NCBI GenBank assembly: GCA_944381165.1
Contig: CALWKC010000008.1
Coordinates: 21,461-85,460 of the forward strand
Source of the DNA: an uncultured Lachnospira sp.
Lineage (GTDB): Bacteria; Bacillota; Clostridia; Lachnospirales; Lachnospiraceae
Length of the DNA: 64,000 nt
Reading direction: 5' to 3'
Part shown: piece after piece, positions 17,500 to 26,791 of the stretch
Layout of the letters: each line of letters opens with the position of its first letter
Numbering within the stretch: the stretch's first letter is position 1
Notes under the pieces: generated by a model
Seen by the model: only the letters and a program-made list of their open reading frames with translations
The model's database searches: none
Told to the model about the DNA's origin: nothing
Program-made: the position numbers and the translations under genes

Positions 17500-18879
17500 T
17501 CAGAGACGCTTTACCGCGTCCATAGCAAGTTCCGAGCGCTCGCACTCATCTGCCGACAGCGACACCTGCCAGCAGTAAGGACTTCCCTTCATATACTTGG
17601 CAGCATAAGAAAGCCCGTTTGTCCTCTCGTCCAAAAACGGCTTATCTATCTGATTAGGGTCGCCCAAAAGTATTATTTTCGTTCCCTTTCCGGCTCTGGT
17701 GATAATTCCCTTCACCTGATTCGGAGTCATATTCTGAGCCTCATCGATTATCAGATATGTTTTTGAGATAGAGCGTCCTCGTATAAAGTTGAGAGCCTCT
17801 GTCTGTATTATTCCCCTCTCAAATATCTCTGTTATCTTATCGCCAAGCAGCTCCTCGTCCTCATACCTGCTATTTTCATCAGAATCAAGTATCTGCTCGA
17901 GGTTGTCAATTACAGGACGCATAAGCGGCGCAATCTTCTCCTGCTCGCTGCCCGGAAGAAAGCCTATGTCATCATCAAACTGCGCGTTAGGTCTGCACAC
18001 GATAATTCTTCTGTACTCTCCGTTAGGATTGTTGTAAACCTTTTCCATTCCTACCGCCAGAGAGTAAAAGGTTTTTGCCGTACCCGCCATTCCCTTGATT
18101 ATAACCAGCGGAGCGCTCTGTGCGTCAGTCATCAGCGCCTCCTGCATAAAATACTGCCCGGCGTTTCTAGGAGAAACTCCATATGGCTTGCTCTTCTTGA
18201 ATTCCAGAGGCACAATCTTATTTTTCTTTACACGTCCCAAAAGTGTCTTTTTTGTTGACTGGTCGGCTTTGAGCACGACAAATTCATTTTCGTACAGCTC
18301 CGGCTCTATTCTGTTTCCGTACTCGTCGGTCTCATACACCAGATCTGATGAAATTCCCGACTTTTTAAATTCTTTTATATGCTCCTCGGGTATATAGACC
18401 TGCGTTCTTCCCGTGTAGCCTGCATCCTCCCTGCTTATCTGCTCCGTCGTAAAATCCTCTGCCCTAACGCCTATAATCTGAGCCTTGAGTCTCAGCACAA
18501 GGTCCTTTGTGACAAGAATTATCTGACCGTCTGAGCCGGCAGCTTCGCAAAGCCCCTTACAAACCATAAGAAGCCTGTTGTCAGCCTTATCCTCCGGCAA
18601 ATCCGGCGGAAGCTCCACATTCACAAAATTTTTTTCAACCCTAAGCATACCGCCGCTCTCCAGCTTTACGCCCTCAAGCAGATTTCCCTTTGCTCGCAGA
18701 CTCTCAAGCATTCTTACTGCTGCTCTCGCATTCGCGCCTCTGTCACCCTCGGCCTTCTTCAGACCGTCAAGCTCCTCTACCACCACAAGCGGTATAACAA
18801 GGTCATTGTCCTCAAAACAGCCGAGCGCATACGGTGCCTGAATTAAAACATTTGTGTCAATCACATAGGTCTTTTTCAT
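17500..18879 (-). CDS. PIN-domain PhoH family ATPase
   Basis: Two-domain protein of 459 residues. The N-terminal PIN nuclease domain (about 1-140) starts VIDTNVLI, with acidic residues typical of Mg2+-dependent RNases. The C-terminal PhoH ATPase has Walker A GMAGTAKT (263-270) and Walker B LIIDEAQ near 372. PIN-PhoH proteins have been described as RNA-unwinding ribonucleases. It lies 19 nt downstream of an HD-domain gene and upstream of the SOD gene, so the three are likely one transcript. The cellular target is unknown. Confidence 0.92.
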   Translation of the reverse strand: MKKTYVIDTNVLIQAPYALGCFEDNDLVIPLVVVEELDGLKKAEGDRGANARAAVRMLESLRAKGNLLEGVKLESGGMLRVEKNFVNVELPPDLPEDKADNRLLMVCKGLCEAAGSDGQIILVTKDLVLRLKAQIIGVRAEDFTTEQISREDAGYTGRTQVYIPEEHIKEFKKSGISSDLVYETDEYGNRIEPELYENEFVVLKADQSTKKTLLGRVKKNKIVPLEFKKSKPYGVSPRNAGQYFMQEALMTDAQSAPLVIIKGMAGTAKTFYSLAVGMEKVYNNPNGEYRRIIVCRPNAQFDDDIGFLPGSEQEKIAPLMRPVIDNLEQILDSDENSRYEDEELLGDKITEIFERGIIQTEALNFIRGRSISKTYLIIDEAQNMTPNQVKGIITRAGKGTKIILLGDPNQIDKPFLDERTNGLSYAAKYMKGSPYCWQVSLSADECERSELAMDAVKRL

Positions 18880-18898
18880 AAATCTCCTCCCTTTGAGC

Positions 18899-19558
18899 CT
18901 AAATCATTCTCTGTCCGTTGATGACAAGCCAAAAAGACAGTCCCAGCTTTTCTGCCGCCTTGCGGCACAAAATCATTCTGTCGAGAAAAATTTCAAAGTA
19001 ATCCATTACAGAGCACATTTCCGTGTCAATTTTTAATTCAAGTTCAATATGCGAGCCTTTTACAATCTCCACTCTGCTCTCCTTCACCGAATAATTCACT
19101 CTGTCATGAATGTCAAACTTAGCAATATCGCGATTTCTTACACGCGTATATCGCACATCCGTCTTATCTGCAAGTATAAGCGCCGCCGCAACAGAATTAA
19201 CCGGATATGCTGTAGATTCGTCATGATTGCCTATCGCGGAGATTATAGTTGCAATGTCCTCCGAGTCGGCTCCCATTTTATCCAGAATTCTGAACGCCAT
19301 CACCGCCCCGGACTGCGCATGGTCGATGCGGTTAATGACATTTCCTATGTCATGAAGATACCCTGCTATTCTGGCAAGCTCCGCCTGCCTCGCATCAAAA
19401 TCAAGCGTAACCAGAATTTCTCCGGCAAGGCCTGCCACTCTCATGACATGAGAAAAGCTGTGCTCCGTATATCCGAGTGCCGCAAGTGATTCGTCCGCCT
19501 TCTGTATATACGTCTGCACAGCTTTGTTATTTCTTATATCTTCAAAAGTTATTTTCAT
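18899..19558 (-). CDS. HD-domain phosphohydrolase
   Basis: Predicted metal-dependent phosphohydrolase of 219 residues. The metal site is visible as His33/His37 (HSFSHVMR), HD at 69-70 (LHDIG), and a later His-Asp pair in GNHDES. The fold matches the small stand-alone HD proteins of Firmicutes that act on nucleotides or unknown phosphomonoesters. First gene of the HD-phoH-sod run. Substrate cannot be told from sequence. Confidence 0.85.
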   Translation of the reverse strand: MKITFEDIRNNKAVQTYIQKADESLAALGYTEHSFSHVMRVAGLAGEILVTLDFDARQAELARIAGYLHDIGNVINRIDHAQSGAVMAFRILDKMGADSEDIATIISAIGNHDESTAYPVNSVAAALILADKTDVRYTRVRNRDIAKFDIHDRVNYSVKESRVEIVKGSHIELELKIDTEMCSVMDYFEIFLDRMILCRKAAEKLGLSFWLVINGQRMI

Positions 19559-19579
19559 AGCATCTTTCCTTTCGTCAGC

Positions 19580-19620
19580 AAAAGAGGGTATACTGTCCGC
19601 TTTATAAACAGTATACCCTC
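19580..19620 (-). terminator. Terminator of the pectate lyase gene
   Basis: A perfect 13-bp stem (19584-19596 with 19608-19620) with an 11-nt loop is followed on the minus strand by TTTTGC. It lies about 110 bp after the lyase stop codon and before the HD gene. Confidence 0.75.
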
Positions 19621-19733
19621 ACTCAGGTAAAATTCTCTATCAATTTTACGTTAAAAACATGTAAAATTCATCTGATGTCTCACATACAGTACCGCCTAAA
19701 CTGCTTTTTATTCAAGCCGGTACTATACTTTAA

Positions 19734-22700
19734 TTAATCCGCGAAGCTGCAGCCGATATAACCGCCGTTTTCTCCTGCAGTATAGAGACTGCTTGTCGTC
19801 TTAAGCTCATACAGACCTCCGAGATTAATACTTCCGTCATCATTTCTGAAAATCTCATGATAGTCTGCTGTATAAGCCCCTGTTGATGCGTTGTAGCCAG
19901 GAATCTCCGTGCTCACGAAATCAGAATTGCTCACGGTATTTTCTCTTGCCTCAGAACCTGTATACTTGGTCTTTGCTCCGTCAGTGCATGTCCACTGATT
20001 TACCCAATAATATCCCTGTCCTTTATAGTTATACAGAACATGGCTGAGCTCTCCTTTGAACTGGTCTGTCGCAGATGAAGATGATGCCGCTACAGACAAT
20101 ATGTTAGTGTACTTTGCGTCTGCTGACGTCCTGTAACACATGTAATTTGCCTTATTTGTGTCATATTTTCCGTTATTTACAGCAGTACAGTTAGTCATTG
20201 TAACAGCTCCGCCGTTTCCGTTATCGGTAAATCCTGTAGCGCCGTTGTTAAACGCAAGGCAATTCTCAACCACATGAGGCGTAGGGCATTCGCCGTTGCT
20301 GCCTCCGAGCTTAAAGCCGTTCATGTCGCCGTTTGCCGAGCCCGTGCCGTCAGTAAGCTTGCCGTTGCCAAATGCAACGCAGTTCTTGATTGTCACAACA
20401 CCGATAGGACCTGTCGCAGGCTTTGCGTATAAATCCCAGCCGTCATCGCTGTTGCAGTATGAAATACATCCGTCAAATACATTTCCCTCACCGCATGTAA
20501 GCTTTGCTGCAAAGCCGTCCGCATTCTCGCATGTAGCCAAATCCTTATTGTTATATGCTGTACAGTTAAGAATTGTATTGTATGAAGGCCACTGTTCAAT
20601 GCTGTCATAGCTTGTGTTGTATCTGCTGAGCTGCAGGCCTGTATCATGGTTGCCGTAGAATTTGCAGAGTTCGATTATATTATAATCGCCTGACAGAAGC
20701 ATACCGTTATCGCCTGCATTGCAAATATCGATGTCATAGAAATGCCAGTATGAGCCGTCAAGAGTAATTCCTCTGTTAGAGCCCGCCTCAGCCATTCCTT
20801 CAAAGTCTATTGTAACTGTCTTTCCGTTAATACTGCTTATCTTCTTATAGCCAAATGCGTTTCCGCTGTTGCTCTCATCAATTATGATAGGAGCGTTGTA
20901 CATTTCATATGCATAATATGTACCTGAAAACATCCATATTGTATTTCCTGCATTTACGGTATTTATAGCAGTCACCAAATCCATAGGATCTTCAAATGTA
21001 CCTGCCGCAGATGAAGTTCCGTTTACAGAGACATAAATATCTCCAGCCTTGTAATCAGGCGCTTCCTCACGCACCTCATCATCGTCAGTATCTCCCGTAT
21101 CTCCTCCCGGATTTGTCGGTTTTTCTTCCGGTGTTGTAGGCTGCTCACCAGAGCTTCCCTGTCCCGTAACAGAAATATAGTATAGATTAGCTGTGTCAGC
21201 CTTTGTTATTGTATGGCTTCCTGCCTCCAAATTAACTGTGAGAATTCCGTTTGATGCGGTCAGCTTCTCGCCGTCAACTTTTATACTATTTGAGAAATCC
21301 GAGTTAAATACAAGCGTAAGTGTTCCCTCAGACTCCATTGTAAATGAAATATTTGTAGAGCTTTCAATCTTTAAACATTTTGTAAGCGTAAGACCGTTAT
21401 AATTAACAGTTCCTTTGCTTGAAGACATATTACCCTCAATTACAAAGTAATCGCTTGTCTTATCCTGTTCTGTAAAATTGTGTGTATATGTTTCAGAAGT
21501 ACTTGGAACAGTCGGCTCCTCTGTTGGTTCTTCAGTCGGCTGTTCTGTAGGCTCCTCTGTTGGCTCTTCAGTCGGCTCTTCTGTAGGTTCCTCTGTTGGT
21601 GTTTCCGTCGGTTCCTCTGTCGGTGTTTCCGTCGGCTCCTCGGAGCTGTCCTGTACAGTCACTGATATATAGTACAGATTAGCTGTATCAGCCTTTGTTA
21701 TTGTGTGGCTTCCTGCCTCCAATTCAACCGTAAGAATTCCGTTTGAAGCCGTCATCTTTTCGCCGTCGATATTGATGCTCTTTGAGAAATCAGAGTTGAA
21801 TACAAGCGTGAGTGTTCCCTCAGATTCCATTGTAAACGAAATACTTGTAGAGCTCTCAATCTTTAAGCAATCTGTAAGTGTAAGACCGTTGTAATTAACA
21901 GTTCCCTTGCTTGAAGACATATTGCCCTCAATCGCAAAGTAATCGCTTGTCTTTCCCTGCTCTGTAAAGTTATGTGTAATTGTGCCTGTAACAGTTGGAG
22001 TAGTAGGTTTCTCCTCCGGTGTTGTCGGCTCTTCTGTTGGCTGTTCAGTAGACTCTTCCGGTATTGTCGGATTCTCGCCGGAGCCGCCTGGATTTTCACT
22101 TGAAGTGCCGTCCATTCCGCCTACTGACTTAAGCTGTGAAGTATATGACATAAGCTTTGACTTAAGCTCCTGATTTACTTCATACGACTCATCATCAACA
22201 GAATTATCAAATGTCCACTCAAAGTCTCCTCCGTTCATACGTCCGGCAAAATTAACTACTGTGTTCTTTGCGTCCTCAGCAGACTGAACAGTATAACTGT
22301 AAAAGTTTGATGCGGTATCAAAATTGCTGTATTTAGAACCTCCCTTTGTAGCTGTGCAGTCTATAACCTCATCTCTTGATGATGCGAGATAAAAGTCAAA
22401 CTGGTCAGAACTCTCATTCTGTGTCACAGCAGCCTTAGCTCCCTCGATATGATTTCCGTATGCCTTGATAACGCCGCCGTTCTCGCCGCTGAATGTACCG
22501 CTTGAGGTGTCTGAATAAAGAATATCAGAGCCCTGGCCTGCCATTAACATAGGATACTTGCAGTTTCTGAAATAGTTGTTCTCCACAAATACAGAGCTGC
22601 CCATTGTAGCGCCAACTCCGTATTTTGAATTACCATCATAGTAATTGTTATAAATATGAACTGTGCATGTCCTTATTCTAGGATGTCTTGAATCTGAATG

Positions 22701-23750
22701 GTCATACCAGTTATGATGATATGTGATATAATTTTCTGTAGATTCACTCTTCATGCCCTGAAGGTTACTCTTACCGGTATCATAAAAATGATTATATGAA
22801 TGTGTTATATATGTAGATGTCTTTGTATCAAGAGCGCCGTCGCCCTTTACCTGGTCTGCATCAGAGCCGGCATGTCCGTAAAAGAAATCACAGTTGTGCA
22901 CCCATACATGGTCATTTTTCTGCTGAAGTCCTACATTATCTCCCTCTGAACTGTCGCAGTTCATAAAAGCAAGATTTCTGAGCTCAACATTGCTTGAATT
23001 CTTTATTCTTATTCCAAAGCCGTTGATTGTCGAGTCCTCGCCAACACCCTCAAATGTAATTCCGTTGGTGCAGCCGTCTATAACAATATCGCCCTTGTCC
23101 ATAACAGCCATATCTGTGATATTTCCGATAAATCTCACACACAAAGGTCTGCTGTCTTTGCCCTTCTTAAATCCGTTGATAATCGCCTGAATACCAACGC
23201 AAGGATTTGAGGTTGCCCCTGTAACCTCAAGTGAAACCTCGTCCTTATTTTCCTCTGTGATATATAAAACCACAGCGTTGCTCTTGAGCGTTCCGTCATC
23301 ATTGTAAGCTCCTGATGATGTACCGTTCACAAAGCCGTAGCCGCTCCTGTCATGCGCATATACATTAATCGCTGATGTCTGCGCGTACACTGAGCCGCTC
23401 TCCAAAACAGCCTCAACCTTTAATGTGTAGCTGCCCGCCTTTAAGCCAAGCGCATCTACACGCCAGTAATCCGGATATTCTCTGATTAACTCGTTGTCGA
23501 GCTGTTTGTAAGCTGAGTCAGAAGCTGACGCTTCCTTTACATATGCCTTGTATCCTGTGGCTCCTTCCACAGCATACCACTCCGCATATGCACTCTCAAA
23601 CCACCCGTCTGACTCTTTAATTGTCAGACTTGTCTGCACGCTTCTTGTAGCCGCAGTTACACCCATCTGCAGCATAGAAGCGAGCACCATTACGAAAGCC
23701 AGCATAAACGCTACGGCTTTCCTGCACTTTTGAAAATGCCTCTTCTTCAT
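19734..23750 (-). CDS. Secreted bifunctional pectate lyase PL1 - CBM77 - CBM77 - PL9
   Basis: Extracellular enzyme of 1338 residues. A signal peptide spans about 1-34. The PL1 lyase (about 100-430) shows DHVWVHNCDFFYG, GALDTKTSTYITHSYNHF and the catalytic-Arg region DSRHPRIR near 355. Two near-identical CBM77-like modules lie at about 591-695 and 755-860, joined by a TEEPTEEP linker. The C-terminal PL9 domain (about 895-1338) has DGFAAKLT and SDDGWDLYAK, the Ca2+-site signature. PL1 and PL9 cut homogalacturonan by beta-elimination; CBM77 binds low-ester pectin, and a PL1/CBM77/PL9 enzyme is known from Ruminococcus flavefaciens. The ATG at 23750 has AAGGGAG 7 nt upstream. No dockerin or sorting signal is present, so the enzyme is probably released or held by other means. 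Confidence 0.93.
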   Translation of the reverse strand: MKKRHFQKCRKAVAFMLAFVMVLASMLQMGVTAATRSVQTSLTIKESDGWFESAYAEWYAVEGATGYKAYVKEASASDSAYKQLDNELIREYPDYWRVDALGLKAGSYTLKVEAVLESGSVYAQTSAINVYAHDRSGYGFVNGTSSGAYNDDGTLKSNAVVLYITEENKDEVSLEVTGATSNPCVGIQAIINGFKKGKDSRPLCVRFIGNITDMAVMDKGDIVIDGCTNGITFEGVGEDSTINGFGIRIKNSSNVELRNLAFMNCDSSEGDNVGLQQKNDHVWVHNCDFFYGHAGSDADQVKGDGALDTKTSTYITHSYNHFYDTGKSNLQGMKSESTENYITYHHNWYDHSDSRHPRIRTCTVHIYNNYYDGNSKYGVGATMGSSVFVENNYFRNCKYPMLMAGQGSDILYSDTSSGTFSGENGGVIKAYGNHIEGAKAAVTQNESSDQFDFYLASSRDEVIDCTATKGGSKYSNFDTASNFYSYTVQSAEDAKNTVVNFAGRMNGGDFEWTFDNSVDDESYEVNQELKSKLMSYTSQLKSVGGMDGTSSENPGGSGENPTIPEESTEQPTEEPTTPEEKPTTPTVTGTITHNFTEQGKTSDYFAIEGNMSSSKGTVNYNGLTLTDCLKIESSTSISFTMESEGTLTLVFNSDFSKSINIDGEKMTASNGILTVELEAGSHTITKADTANLYYISVTVQDSSEEPTETPTEEPTETPTEEPTEEPTEEPTEEPTEQPTEEPTEEPTVPSTSETYTHNFTEQDKTSDYFVIEGNMSSSKGTVNYNGLTLTKCLKIESSTNISFTMESEGTLTLVFNSDFSNSIKVDGEKLTASNGILTVNLEAGSHTITKADTANLYYISVTGQGSSGEQPTTPEEKPTNPGGDTGDTDDDEVREEAPDYKAGDIYVSVNGTSSAAGTFEDPMDLVTAINTVNAGNTIWMFSGTYYAYEMYNAPIIIDESNSGNAFGYKKISSINGKTVTIDFEGMAEAGSNRGITLDGSYWHFYDIDICNAGDNGMLLSGDYNIIELCKFYGNHDTGLQLSRYNTSYDSIEQWPSYNTILNCTAYNNKDLATCENADGFAAKLTCGEGNVFDGCISYCNSDDGWDLYAKPATGPIGVVTIKNCVAFGNGKLTDGTGSANGDMNGFKLGGSNGECPTPHVVENCLAFNNGATGFTDNGNGGAVTMTNCTAVNNGKYDTNKANYMCYRTSADAKYTNILSVAASSSSATDQFKGELSHVLYNYKGQGYYWVNQWTCTDGAKTKYTGSEARENTVSNSDFVSTEIPGYNASTGAYTADYHEIFRNDDGSINLGGLYELKTTSSLYTAGENGGYIGCSFAD
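21170..21978 (-). repeat. Duplicated CBM77-like coding module and Thr-Glu-Pro linker repeats
   Basis: Two direct repeats of about 316 bp (21170-21486 and 21663-21978) encode the two CBM77-like modules; their proteins are almost identical. Between them 21500-21640 is a tandem array of short units encoding EPTE/EPTEEPT. The high DNA similarity points to recent duplication or gene conversion. Confidence 0.88.
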
Positions 23751-24108
23751 GTTTAAACTCCCTTTTACATTATTTGGGAAATACATTCCCTGAGGCATAT
23801 ATTAGCACATTTGCCATAACAATCAACTGTCTTTTTGTTTATATTTTCCATTTTATTGTATTTATTTAAGTACAATCTTACAAATTATTCTTAATATATT
23901 CACACTAGTGCAATCAGGCTATTTTAATCATATATAGCTTTACTGTTAAATTATCTCTTATATAACACACTCTTTACACTTTATATCAGATTATTTTTCT
24001 GTATTTTGTGGCTTAATCAAGACTTTTTCACTTGCAATCACAGTAATTTTTACTTACACTTAACAGCGTGACTATAAATAAAATATAACCTAAGAAGGGA
24101 GCATTTTT
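23751..24108. other. Divergent intergenic region, pectate lyase / MATE
   Basis: About 360 bp of AT-rich sequence between divergent genes. It contains the lyase promoter and, towards 24080, T/A-rich boxes that may serve the MATE gene (TATAAA, TAAAAT near 24073-24085) without a convincing -35. No ORF with coding character, and no clear operator palindrome, was seen. Confidence 0.45.
23799..23826 (-). promoter_or_regulatory. Putative promoter of the pectate lyase gene
   Basis: Minus-strand TTGATT (23826-23821), 16-bp spacer and TAATAT (23804-23799) lie about 50 bp before the ATG. A short GGGAA / TTCCC hairpin lies in the leader. Confidence 0.5.
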
Positions 24109-25533
24109 ATGGACAGCCAAAATACAGCAAGTTCAGAATTGACAGAAAAGGATAAAAAATTCAGAGACTTTGCGTTAAACGGAAATCTCTGGAAGGTTAT
24201 TTTTTATGTATGTATACCGCTTTCAGCTTTTCAGCTTTTTAACCACCTGTTTAACATACTTGACACGATGATGGCATCACATGTCAGCGCCATTGCAGTG
24301 TCTGCGGTAGCCTACCTGTCACAGCTCCAAAACATGATAAGCGCTATAGGCGTCGGACTGGCAGTCGGAAGCTCGCTTAAAATCAGTGAGGCGTACGGTG
24401 CAGGCGACTATAAACTTGTCAAAAAACGATTAAGCACCTTGATTGCAATATGCGCTATATGTTCGGCGGCAGTCCTTTGTATGCTTCCATTTACACCTGC
24501 GCTGCTTAGAGCCTGCGGAACACCTGACGATTTTATCGCAGTAGGCACAAAATATTTTGTAATCACACTTTTTTCAACCGTTTTAAGCTTCTTCAACAAT
24601 GTTTACATAGCAATAGAGCGTTCACGCGGAAATTCAAAACGAATCCTGCGCCTGAACATGTTTGTAATTATTTTAAAGCTTTCAATAACAGCATTTTTTA
24701 TTTACGGTCTGAATGCCGATATTACCATGATTGCAGTTGCAAGCGTTATATCACAGGCTTTTCTGTTTATAATGGCAATACACAATCTTTTAAAAGGAAA
24801 CGATGCATTTACCTTCAGCTTCGGCAGTATTCGTTTCAGAAAAAACATTGTTAATCCCATGTTAAGTCTCTCTTTTCCTGTAATTGTGGAAAAGGTTGCC
24901 TTCGCGCTCGGCAAAACCGTAATAAATTCAATGAGCAAAAACTACGGCTCTGTTACTGTAGGAGCACTCGGCATTTCCAACAACATAAACGGAATAACCA
25001 CTCAGATGCAGAACGGCTTTCAGGACGGCGGAGCTTCGATAATCAGCCAGAACCGCGGTGCAGGAAATATCAAACGCGCTCTCGGCACCTTCTGGCGTCT
25101 GCTTATAATTGAATCTGTTATCGGACTTATCATGTATATTGTTTTAAATGTATTTGCCGGCCCTATAACTTATCTGTTTGCGAACAGCACCGAGGGCTTT
25201 AATGAAGAATTCCAGAAAACAATTATCCGTGTATTCCGATACGATTCCTTCGGCGGATGCGTTCCGCTCGGCGTAAACTGTGCGGTTATGGCTCTGCTGT
25301 TCGGTTTCGGAAAAACAAAGCTCACGCTTCTGTGCAACTTCTGCCGCGTGTTTATCTTCAGAATACCTATTCTGTGGGCTCTTCAGAACTTTACCAATCT
25401 GGGAAGCGAGAGCGTCGGAATTGTAATGGGAGCAAGCAACATACTCACAGCTATGATGTCCAGCATAGTTGCATTCTTTGTAATCAGGAATATAAAAAAA
25501 GAAATGTCGGAAAAAAATAAGAACTCTCAATAA
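24109..25533 (+). CDS. MATE family efflux transporter
   Basis: Twelve-helix membrane antiporter of 474 residues that exports organic compounds using Na+ or H+. Typical segments are the N-terminal VIFYVCIPLSAFQLFNHLFNILDTMMASH, here split across helix 1 and its loop, and IGVGLAVGSSLKISEAYGAGD. The C-terminal half repeats the pattern (QDGGASIISQNRGAGNIKRA). An AAGGGAG site is 7 nt before the ATG. It is transcribed away from the pectate lyase gene and converges on the noncoding-RNA transcript. Substrate not predictable. Confidence 0.92.
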   Translation: MDSQNTASSELTEKDKKFRDFALNGNLWKVIFYVCIPLSAFQLFNHLFNILDTMMASHVSAIAVSAVAYLSQLQNMISAIGVGLAVGSSLKISEAYGAGDYKLVKKRLSTLIAICAICSAAVLCMLPFTPALLRACGTPDDFIAVGTKYFVITLFSTVLSFFNNVYIAIERSRGNSKRILRLNMFVIILKLSITAFFIYGLNADITMIAVASVISQAFLFIMAIHNLLKGNDAFTFSFGSIRFRKNIVNPMLSLSFPVIVEKVAFALGKTVINSMSKNYGSVTVGALGISNNINGITTQMQNGFQDGGASIISQNRGAGNIKRALGTFWRLLIIESVIGLIMYIVLNVFAGPITYLFANSTEGFNEEFQKTIIRVFRYDSFGGCVPLGVNCAVMALLFGFGKTKLTLLCNFCRVFIFRIPILWALQNFTNLGSESVGIVMGASNILTAMMSSIVAFFVIRNIKKEMSEKNKNSQ

Positions 25534-25544
25534 TATAGCATGAA

Positions 25545-26599
25545 ATAAAAATAAAAATCGAACGACCGTTGTATCTTTTTACGCTTTATGATTATGTAAT
25601 CTATTGATTATATAACCATATGCTCATTTGATACAACGGTCGTTCTCAGACTCTTCTTCGTTATTCAATTTTTTTCTCCTTTTCGATAACTGATTGAACG
25701 GTTTCAACCTCATCGATAACTATTACATATTAGATGTAACAGTTTGTTTTCTGCTTTCGCAGTTTTTCTTTTTCCCTGCTCGTAATGACTTTTTCTTATT
25801 GATTATTTTCTTTATAAGATTTCACATCTTTGATTCTATCCGTTCTTTGAAATCTATTACTTTTTATAAGCTATCTTTTATGACTTTTCATTTTCATTCA
25901 TATTGCTTTATTGATTTTATCATCTTTAAAATTACTTGTTTTGCTTTAAATACCAGATTTATTATTCATACAAGATATTGAATATTAAATCTTTTATTCT
26001 CTGCTTTGCTTTCATTTTTATTATGAATAAATCCTTTAAGCTTCTGATTTTTAAATGAATAATCTTTTTGATTGCTCATCTACCGGAAATAAATTTCTTT
26101 CCCGGATATTATCTTTTCAATGTTCTGTCTTGTAAAAATCCTAATCTTTTAAGAATGTCTCTTACTTAGAAAGTTACTACATTTTAACTTTAATAATACG
26201 AAGTTTCAGTATATCAGGATTATTCACTATCCCAATATCTTCAAAATGTATGAAGTATATTCCCTTTCAATCTCTGCTCTTATGTCAGAAACTTTCAAGT
26301 TGTATAAATCATAGATTTTTCCAGCCTTTGTTTCTTTACACAAATTCGGAATCTTCTGTATTACCTTTGTGGTATCTGTTCAATATGAAATGCCAGCTAT
26401 TGTAACCTTTCACGTTTACATCATCTCTAAATCTTATGACGTTATCTATCATTTCACATATTGGAAAGGTCTTTCTTGCGGGGAACTGCTATGCACTACC
26501 ACCTTCATATTGAGGATTTGATTCTATTATCTCCAACGGAATCAACCTCCTTTACAACTTGAACACTTTTTGTTTGTGTTTTTGTTGTTTCCTTTTTGT
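25545..26599 (-). ncRNA. Candidate large structured noncoding RNA (about 1.05 kb)
   Basis: Transcript defined by a near-consensus promoter (26634-26606) and a 16-bp terminator (25645-25560). No intact ORF is present, but many complementary helices are. TTCAAGTTGTA (26563-26553) pairs perfectly with TACAACTTGAA (26304-26294) and closes a 270-nt domain. Inside it lie GAGGTTGATTC/GAATCAAatCCTC (26549-26512), ACCTTT/AAAGGT (26470/26363), CAATATGtgAAATG/CATTTCATATTG (26463/26381) and CGTCAT/ATGATG. Further hairpins lie at 26261-26234, 26191-26170, 25855-25817, 25762-25751 (GAAA tetraloop), 25739-25723 and 25709-25700. The strand is very A-rich between helices. This resembles large bacterial RNAs such as ROOL, GOLLD or OLE, but membership is not established. 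A decayed gene is the alternative. Confidence 0.6.
25547..25645 (-). terminator. Terminator of the candidate large RNA
   Basis: GAACGACCGTTGTATC (25645-25630) pairs over 16 bp with its exact complement at 25575-25560. A 54-nt loop, itself partly foldable, separates them. GATTTTTATTTTTATTT follows on the minus strand. Confidence 0.78.
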
Positions 26600-26605
26600 A
26601 ATTGT

Positions 26606-26634
26606 ATATTAGCATGCAGTTGTATATTTGTCAA
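26606..26634 (-). promoter_or_regulatory. Very strong promoter of the candidate large RNA
   Basis: Perfect TTGACA (26634-26629), exactly 17 bp, then TAATAT (26611-26606). Upstream on the minus strand are runs of As (about 26640-26670) resembling an UP element. Start of transcription is predicted near 26599. Confidence 0.78.
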
Positions 26635-26791
26635 TACATTTTTTAAAATTTTTTTTGATTTTTTTTAACCTTTTTGCTTTAGCCTTTTCTTTTCTTTATA
26701 ATTGTGTATATATTATAGAATATTCTGATAATTTATGTGGTTTATAGTGCATTACTCCTGCCCTAATCATCGATATAAAGCTTACGTTAAT

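Noticed and set aside
21500-21640. Short tandem repeats that could look like a CRISPR or minisatellite array
   Set aside because: The units stay in frame and encode the EPTE linker of the lyase; no spacers are present.
25625-25670. Short TTG-started frame (NNEEESENDRCIK) after AAAGGAG on the minus strand
   Set aside because: Only 14 codons, ending inside the terminator stem. It could be a chance purine-rich match within the RNA; kept as part of that transcript.
25694-25981. 95-residue Phe/Ile-rich frame on the plus strand
   Set aside because: It is antisense to the A-rich putative RNA, has no ribosome site and its composition simply mirrors the T-rich strand.
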